Source of the DNA: Methanobacteriota archaeon
GTDB taxonomy: Archaea; Halobacteriota; Methanosarcinia; Methanosarcinales; Methanosarcinaceae
Direction: 5' to 3'
Assembly (NCBI GenBank): GCA_030837265.1
Contig: JAUPKV010000108.1
Coordinates: 1-11,077 of the forward strand
DNA length: 11,077 nucleotides
In this document: one piece after another, positions 7,322 to 11,077 of the stretch
Layout of the letters: each line of letters opens with the position of its first letter
How positions within the stretch are numbered: the stretch's first letter is position 1
The notes under the pieces: model-generated
The model's database searches: none
What the model was told of the DNA's origin: nothing
The model's input: the letters and a program-made list of their open reading frames with translations, nothing else
Translations under genes and position numbers: made by a program

Positions 7322-8068
7322 ATGGAAACAAAAGAAATAATAAGGGACTACTGGGATCTCCGTAGTGAGGTTTATAGTACTGGCATTGTGGAATACTCGG
7401 AAGAAGAACGTGAGATCTGGAAAAATATGCTTTCCTCAACATTGGATAGAAGGGAGCATCTTAAAATACTCGATGTCGGGACAGGTCCAGGTCAACTTGC
7501 TTTGATGTTCGCGGAGATGGGGCATGACGTGACTGCCGTAGACCTATCGGCCAGTATGCTTGAAAAAGCCAGAAAAAATGCTTTGCAGAGATCTCTGGAT
7601 ATAAATTTCATCCAGGGGGATGCAGAGAATCTACAGCTTCCGGACATGCAATTTGATGTAGTATCCAGCAAGTTCCTCCTCTGGACGCTTCCTAACCCTC
7701 AAAAGGCTCTCTCTGAATGGAAACGGGTGTTGAAGAGAGACGGCATGATAATTGCCATTGATGGGGATTGGTTCAGTTCGGGAATATTCCTGAAATCGAT
7801 CCGCACCATATCGGATAGCATACGTTCCATAAAGGAAAGAAACTTTCATGACCCTTTTAAACAAAACTATAACCTGATAAAAAACGACCTTCCTCTATAT
7901 AGTTTAAAACCTGACCGGATATTCAGGTTTTTAGATGATGCGGGTTTTGAGGGGATTAACATTGAGCGTCTGGATGCACTGTGCCATTCAGCCAGGAAAA
8001 AAGGAAACCTGCTGGATAAGCTCGACTATGCTCATCCGATCTATTTAATAGTGGCTGTTAAAAGGTAA
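7322..8068 (+). CDS. class I SAM-dependent methyltransferase, paralogue of the operon copy
   Basis: A 248-residue Methyltransf_11-type enzyme, cytoplasmic, methyl acceptor unknown. I start it at ATG 7322. GGAG (7313-7316) lies 5 bases before, and the resulting METKEIIRDYWDLRSEVY aligns directly with MDYTKKIIQDYWDFRSESY of the gene at 2734-3480, giving two proteins of identical length. A longer frame from 7295 would place the ribosome binding site inside the gene. Motif I is ILDVGTGPG (49-57), the ribose-binding acidic residue is in VTAVDLS, and GDAENLQLP is shared exactly with the paralogue. The SAM-binding half is nearly the same in both copies, while the C-terminal half (about 145-248) has diverged more. 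This suggests related but perhaps different methyl acceptors. It is transcribed away from the ABC operon, from the shared intergenic region. Confidence 0.91.
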   Translation: METKEIIRDYWDLRSEVYSTGIVEYSEEEREIWKNMLSSTLDRREHLKILDVGTGPGQLALMFAEMGHDVTAVDLSASMLEKARKNALQRSLDINFIQGDAENLQLPDMQFDVVSSKFLLWTLPNPQKALSEWKRVLKRDGMIIAIDGDWFSSGIFLKSIRTISDSIRSIKERNFHDPFKQNYNLIKNDLPLYSLKPDRIFRFLDDAGFEGINIERLDALCHSARKKGNLLDKLDYAHPIYLIVAVKR

Positions 8069-8110
8069 TTTAAAATTTGTAAAAGAGATTAGCTTTTTAT
8101 TGCTTAAAAC

Positions 8111-8188
8111 TAGTGAAGAGCTGGAGAATATAGCAGACGCAATGCATAAATCTGGCTCTTCGCTATTCTCTATTCAACAATAATTTTT
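8111..8188 (+). terminator. stem-loop plus T-run after methyltransferase 2
   Basis: TAGTGAAGAGCT (8111-8122) pairs with GGCTCTTCGCTA (8154-8165), a 12-bp stem with two G-U pairs and a 31-base loop. It begins 43 bases after the stop codon. A T5 run follows at 8184-8188. Archaeal termination depends mainly on T-rich stretches, so the stem may instead stabilise the 3' end or belong to the repeat cluster described below. Confidence 0.4.
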
Positions 8189-8270
8189 CAATTTTATCGC
8201 GTTGGTTTTTGTGAGGGCATCCACACAAAATAACGAAGAGCCATAAACTAATACGAAGAGTTTAATGGCT
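8112..8270. repeat. cluster of three inverted repeats sharing a GAAGAGC word
   Basis: The gene-free stretch 8069-8457 (389 bases) holds three successive potential hairpins: 8111-8165 (described with the terminator), 8207-8230 (TTTTGTG and CACAAAA, 10-base loop), and 8239-8270 (AGCCATAAACT pairing with AGTTTAATGGCT, one bulge, 9-base loop). The word ACGAAGAG occurs directly at 8233-8240 and 8253-8260, and relatives (TGAAGAGC, and GCGAAGAGCC on the minus strand) form the first stem. No coding frame is supported here. It could be a small non-coding RNA, a degenerate small repeat element or mRNA 3'-end structure. Confidence 0.55.
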
Positions 8271-8345
8271 TGATGCTTAACTTGACCTTGTTGGAAGAAA
8301 TGTCTTGCCGAATTTTTAATTCATTTGTGGGTTGTTTTAAGGATG

Positions 8346-8364
8346 TTAGAAAGTGCATTTCTAA
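8346..8364. promoter_or_regulatory. perfect inverted repeat next to the symporter TATA box (candidate operator)
   Basis: TTAGAAA-GTGCA-TTTCTAA is a perfect 7-bp inverted repeat with a 5-base centre, 19 bp in all. It ends two bases before the TATA box at 8367, covering the position where TFB would contact the BRE. Such a placement suits a dimeric regulator that blocks or recruits TFB. The function is inferred from position only. Confidence 0.45.
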
Positions 8365-8366
8365 GC

Positions 8367-8378
8367 TTTTATATAATC
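8367..8378 (+). promoter_or_regulatory. TATA box for the symporter gene
   Basis: TTTTATATAATC is a close match to archaeal TATA boxes. It lies about 80 bases before the ATG at 8458, so transcription would begin near 8400 with a leader of roughly 60 bases. The leader can fold weakly (GCTAA at 8405-8409 with TTAGC at 8434-8438; TCCG at 8412-8415 with CGGA at 8422-8425). Confidence 0.5.
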
Positions 8379-8457
8379 TAATGCAAAAGTACTACTGAAA
8401 TCAGGCTAAGCTCCGAAGCACCGGATAATCGAGTTAGCACTTTTTCAGTGATCCCCC

Positions 8458-10017
8458 ATGAAAGATAAAAGTAACCAATATATCCCTAACCCAAGGGAAT
8501 TGGCTCATGAAATAGCTGAGGATACCAGATTACTTCGCCAGGAAGTTGTCGAAGGAATTAATCGTATATGCTGTCCTCTTGATCCAAGAAACAATAATTC
8601 TCTTAAAAATCTGAGCCATAATCTGCACAGTTTGCTTGAGAAGAAGCTCTGGCTTAAAATTTTAATAGGCATGGGGCTTGGGGCACTTACCGGACTTTTT
8701 TTAAGGCATTTCGGAGGGTACGTTGGCCCTTCTTTTGCGGGAATCATCGGAGAATGGGTTGCTCTTCCAGGCTATATTTTCCTCGGGCTTCTTAAGATGA
8801 TCGTCATACCACTTATTTTAGCTTCTATTATTCTGGGGGTAGCCTCAAGCCAGAGTATGAGTGAACTGAAAAAGACAGGGCTTTTAACAGCAGCCTATTC
8901 CATGGTAACTACTGCTCTTGCAACAGGAATTGGGCTGGGTATGGCACTTTACATTCAGCCGGGGAGGTTTGTAAGTGGAAATGTTCTAGGAAGCGCACAC
9001 GGAGGAGAAGTACAATCAGTTGCAAGCTCTGCAAATATTAGTTTTATTCATTCTGTTTCAACTCTTCCCTCAACACTTGTGGGAAATCTTCTTCCTTCAA
9101 ATCCTCTTGAAGCCGTAGTTAGTGGAGAAATGCTGCAGGTCGTAATAATAGCCGTAATAATAGGTATTGCTCTGGTTACTCTGGAAAAAAGCCAGTCAAC
9201 TCCGATGGTCAGCTTCCTTAGTTCGGTGCAGGCTATCTGTATGACAGTGGTTAAATGGAGCATGTCACTCGCCCCAATTGCTGTTTTCGGGCTTTTAACT
9301 AAGTTTGCTTTCGAGTTTGGGATCGAAGCCCTGATGGGACTGGCAGTCTACGTAGGTACGGTACTTGTAAGCTTGCTGCTCCTTATGTGCCTTAACCTCC
9401 TGATCGTTTTCGTTATTGCGAGGTATAATCCCTTTGAATTTTTAAAAGCCATCCGGGATGTCATGCTGCTAGCCTTTTCTACATCGAGTTCTGCTGCAGT
9501 TATGCCTCTTACACTTAAAACCGCAGAGGAAAAACTGGGAGTCAGCCCTTCTATTGCCCAATTCGTAATACCCTTATCCGCAACCATGAACCTTAACGGT
9601 ACTGCCCTCTACCAGGGAGTAGCCACTGTTTTTCTAGCCGAAATCTTTGGAATACATCTCAGCTATTTCCAGCTTTTGACAGTAATGATCACGGCTGTTA
9701 TTGCTTCCATCGGGACACCTGCAATTCCTGGTGTAGGGCTTGTTGTGCTTTCCGTAATCCTTGAGAGTGTCGGAATTCCCACCAGCGGGATAGCTCTAAT
9801 ATTAGGTGTCGATAGAATACTTGATATGAGCAGGACTGCAGTAAATGTAACAGGTGACCTTGTAACCTGTAAAGTAATAGACCGGGTGCTCGGAGGAAAA
9901 CCTGAAAAAAGCATAGTTGAACTGACCTCAAAAATTAAAGGTCACCCGGGAGAGAAAGCAGAGGAAAAAGCTACTGTAAGCTCTGAACTCTCAAGTTCTG
10001 AGAGCACTAATGTTTGA
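8458..10017 (+). CDS. dicarboxylate/amino acid:cation symporter (DAACS/GltP family)
   Basis: A membrane transporter of the glutamate/aspartate symporter family, 519 residues. The membrane core starts near residue 62 (KKLWLKILIGMGLG) and has the expected helices and two re-entrant hairpins. Hairpin 1 holds the Ser-rich motif at S343-S345, the unwound part of helix 7 reads NLNGTALYQGVA (N378-N380), hairpin 2 holds SIGTPAIPGVG, and helix 8 reads DRILDMSRTAVNVTGDL. By alignment from memory with archaeal GltPh, D456, R459, T460 and N463 correspond to the residues that bind acidic substrates, so glutamate, aspartate or a dicarboxylate is likely. Odd points are a 61-residue polar N-terminal extension with no family match that I know, a charged Ser/Glu-rich tail of about 40 residues, and Asn380 where GltPh has a sodium-binding Asp. 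The ATG is preceded by GTGAT 5 bases away, a partial ribosome binding site. Confidence 0.92.
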   Translation: MKDKSNQYIPNPRELAHEIAEDTRLLRQEVVEGINRICCPLDPRNNNSLKNLSHNLHSLLEKKLWLKILIGMGLGALTGLFLRHFGGYVGPSFAGIIGEWVALPGYIFLGLLKMIVIPLILASIILGVASSQSMSELKKTGLLTAAYSMVTTALATGIGLGMALYIQPGRFVSGNVLGSAHGGEVQSVASSANISFIHSVSTLPSTLVGNLLPSNPLEAVVSGEMLQVVIIAVIIGIALVTLEKSQSTPMVSFLSSVQAICMTVVKWSMSLAPIAVFGLLTKFAFEFGIEALMGLAVYVGTVLVSLLLLMCLNLLIVFVIARYNPFEFLKAIRDVMLLAFSTSSSAAVMPLTLKTAEEKLGVSPSIAQFVIPLSATMNLNGTALYQGVATVFLAEIFGIHLSYFQLLTVMITAVIASIGTPAIPGVGLVVLSVILESVGIPTSGIALILGVDRILDMSRTAVNVTGDLVTCKVIDRVLGGKPEKSIVELTSKIKGHPGEKAEEKATVSSELSSSESTNV

Positions 10018-10053
10018 TTATGCGATAAAGCTTAAGAATTGTTTTAAACTATG

Positions 10054-10062
10054 TCTTTTTTA
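10054..10062 (+). terminator. T-rich stretch after the symporter gene
   Basis: TCTTTTTTA lies about 40 bases after the TGA at 10015-10017. T-runs like this serve as archaeal terminators; there is no convincing stem before it. Confidence 0.35.
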
Positions 10063-10175
10063 ATCTTGAAAAATAAATCGTAAATAAAAGATAGAATTGC
10101 ATTAAAAATTTACCATAGAAAACTATATCATATGTAATGTATAAATGTTAAAATCCATCTTTGAGAAAAAATATT

Positions 10176-10195
10176 CATGATATAATATATTCATG
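10176..10195 (+). promoter_or_regulatory. candidate TATA box within an inverted repeat, upstream of the 77-codon gene
   Basis: CATGA (10176-10180) and TCATG (10191-10195) flank an AT-only core with TATAATATAT (10181-10190). The word ATATTCATG also occurs directly at 10171-10179 and 10187-10195. The TATA core is about 90 bases before the ATG at 10279. The rest of the spacer 10018-10278 holds only a C-rich patch at 10215-10236 and no gene. Confidence 0.35.
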
Positions 10196-10278
10196 CAACG
10201 TTGAATTTGATTCTCCCACCCCCTTAAAACCCCCTGGAATGCTTAAGAATATCGAAGAATAGATTCTCAGGTGGTATT

Positions 10279-10512
10279 ATGGAACTTCACCCATTTTTAG
10301 CTAAGCTCGACAAAAAAGACTTAGAACGATATATGAATGCATGTAAAGACGATTTGTGGGATTTTCTTGATAACTTCGGCCTTAGCGATGCCCTTGTCTT
10401 GCAGGTACTTGAAGATGTACGGTCATCTATCTTGAAAAATGAAACTTTTTTATTTTTGAGGCCTTCCGATATTAATGACTCTAGAGAAGGATCTAAATTG
10501 GAAGTTAAATAA
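10279..10512 (+). CDS. small protein of unknown function, 77 residues
   Basis: I do not recognise the family. The protein is soluble, with no membrane segment or signal peptide. Residues 1-55 are predicted helical and acidic (MELHPFLAKLDKKDLERY, then WDFLDNFGL and ALVLQVLEDVRSSILKNE), a pattern of three amphipathic helices; the last 20 residues are polar. It has no cysteine pair typical of small zinc-binding regulators (one Cys only). The start is supported by AGGTGGT (10269-10275) directly before the ATG and by a TATA candidate upstream. The base composition is like that of its neighbours. Because the region to its right is full of broken coding sequence, the C-terminal part after about residue 58 could be a frameshifted tail rather than the original one. 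Confidence 0.6.
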   Translation: MELHPFLAKLDKKDLERYMNACKDDLWDFLDNFGLSDALVLQVLEDVRSSILKNETFLFLRPSDINDSREGSKLEVK

Positions 10513-10640
10513 TCACTGTGATCCGGACTGCCACGAAAAGGATAAGCAAGGAATGTTGGTAGACATGAGCATAGGAGGATAAGAGCCTTTACTTATCAGC
10601 CGGAATGATGGTAACCCCTGACGAAAAACATGCAACATAA
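10475..10640 (+). pseudogene. frameshifted coding remnant, family unknown
   Basis: From an ATG at 10475, a 35-codon frame overlapping the end of the 77-codon gene ends MLVDMSIGG at a TAA (10580-10582). The frame that takes over at 10578 reads DKSLYLSAGMMVTPDEKHAT and stops at 10638-10640. The two join smoothly if two bases are restored (GGAGGATAAG from GGAGGAGATAAG), and the combined peptide looks like real protein. The upstream piece has NHCDPDCHEKDKQG. I cannot name the family. This could also be chance in a short stretch. An inverted repeat GATAAG/CTTATC (10578-10597) lies at the junction. Confidence 0.3.
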
Positions 10641-10693
10641 CACTACCAAAAATGCAAGATCCGCAGGGAGAAGCCCATCCCAGCATGCTAGCT

Positions 10694-10989
10694 TCAGTCG
10701 TGCACCATCTGATCGAGTGCTGCCGTAATCGTCAAAATTAGAGCATCGTCATGTCCGGACTCATATCCACCCCATCGGTATAGGTATCCCTTATCCGGAA
10801 CCATTTTTTTTGAGACCTCTGCAACCTTTTCTCTACCAGATTCAATCCTGTACTCATTGTCCAGAATGTTGCCCTGAATATCCATTTCAGGCCCATTTGC
10901 GACTTAAACTGTAGAATGCCTTCTCTCCAGCTTCGTTTTCTATCCAGTAGTCATCCGATGGAGATTAATTTTCCGTGCATTTTGTAGCG
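10694..10989 (-). pseudogene. LURP-one-related (LOR/YxjI-like) protein, decayed
   Basis: Pieces of a LOR-family protein lie in different frames. Reading from the right, RYKMHGKLISIG (10954-10989) runs into a TGA at 10951-10953. A shift of two bases gives DDYWIENEAGEKAFYS to about 10908. After a junction near 10903-10911, VANGPEMDIQGN, ILDNEYRI and REKVAEVSK follow. An 8-A run (10804-10811) then shifts the frame: the other frame reads KKWFRIRDTYTDGVDM, which is what the family has. The frame returns near 10760-10764, where one base appears lost, and the end SGHDDALILTITAALDQMVHD is intact. About 70 residues between AFYS and VANGPE appear to be missing. An ATG at 10885 opens a 63-codon frame through the last part, but its middle third is out of register. 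Family proteins are single-domain beta-barrel proteins of about 160-200 residues with unclear function. Confidence 0.65.
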
Positions 10990-11022
10990 TTGTAGCGTTG
11001 TAGCGTTGTAGCGTTGTAGCGT
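10983..11022. repeat. 8-bp tandem repeat, five perfect copies
   Basis: TGTAGCGT is repeated five times without error, followed by a partial TGTA. On the minus strand the unit spells CGCTACAA-type sequence, and the last copy supplies the CGC TAC (Arg-Tyr) codons at the start of the LOR pseudogene. An ATG at 11041 lies just before the array in that direction. Four extra units add 32 bases, not a multiple of three, so they throw the reading frame off. Confidence 0.93.
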
Positions 11023-11077
11023 TGTATGCTTTCTGCTCCATGGCCACTAAGACCGCCCAAGATTCGTCGCATCAAAA
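11023..11077. other. right window edge, unassigned
   Basis: The last 55 bases are more GC-rich than the rest of the right end and contain GCTCCATGGCCACTAAGACC. Open frames exist on both strands, but the piece is too short to assign. It may hold the start of the LOR pseudogene (minus strand ATG at 11041) or the edge of a neighbouring element. Confidence 0.3.

Noticed and set aside
10513..10693. Insertion-sequence end
   Set aside because: Words such as GGTAGTGTTATGTTGC on the minus strand near 10633-10648 recalled IS1-type ends, but I found no matching second end, no target duplication and no transposase, so I do not call it.
10951..10953. TGA in the LOR remnant as a recoded codon
   Set aside because: The family sequence continues only after a frame shift, so this stop is the result of an indel and not of recoding.

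Overview
The window looks like a piece of a methanogenic archaeon of the Methanosarcina type. This rests on long AT-rich intergenic regions with archaeal TATA boxes, Shine-Dalgarno sites combined with TTG as well as ATG starts, gene families and protein sequence style, and decayed coding remnants between genes. The genus is my recognition, not something proved by a marker gene.

Positions 1-6958 (minus strand) form one tight operon. In transcription order it holds two Dpp/Opp/Nik-type ABC ATPases, a family 5 substrate-binding protein, a class I SAM-dependent methyltransferase, two DppB/DppC-type permeases, and a major facilitator superfamily (MFS) transporter cut by the left window edge. The first three genes overlap by a few bases, the methyltransferase follows after one base, and the two permeases overlap. 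The importer is complete (two ATPases, two permeases, one binding protein). A modifying enzyme and a likely exporter in the same unit suggest that the cell makes or alters a small molecule and takes it, or a metal complex of it, back up. The organisation recalls bacterial opine-metallophore (cnt) loci, but the substrate cannot be read from the sequence.

Positions 6959-7321 are a divergent control region. To its right, on the plus strand, lies a second methyltransferase (7322-8068), a paralogue of the one inside the operon and of the same 248-residue length. Both sides of the region have TATA boxes, and there are short palindromic and direct repeats between them.

Positions 8069-8457 carry no gene. 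They hold three consecutive inverted repeats sharing a GAAGAGC word, then a perfect 7-bp inverted repeat next to a TATA box that serves a glutamate/aspartate-type symporter (8458-10017). The symporter keeps the acidic amino-acid binding residues but differs at positions that form a sodium site in the archaeal model protein GltPh.

The right end (10018-11077) is degenerate. It has a 77-codon gene of unknown function with a good ribosome binding site, a frameshifted coding remnant behind it, and on the minus strand a LURP-one-related (LOR/YxjI-like) pseudogene with an internal deletion, several frameshifts and an expanded 8-bp tandem repeat at its start. No tRNA, rRNA, CRISPR array or intact insertion sequence was seen.
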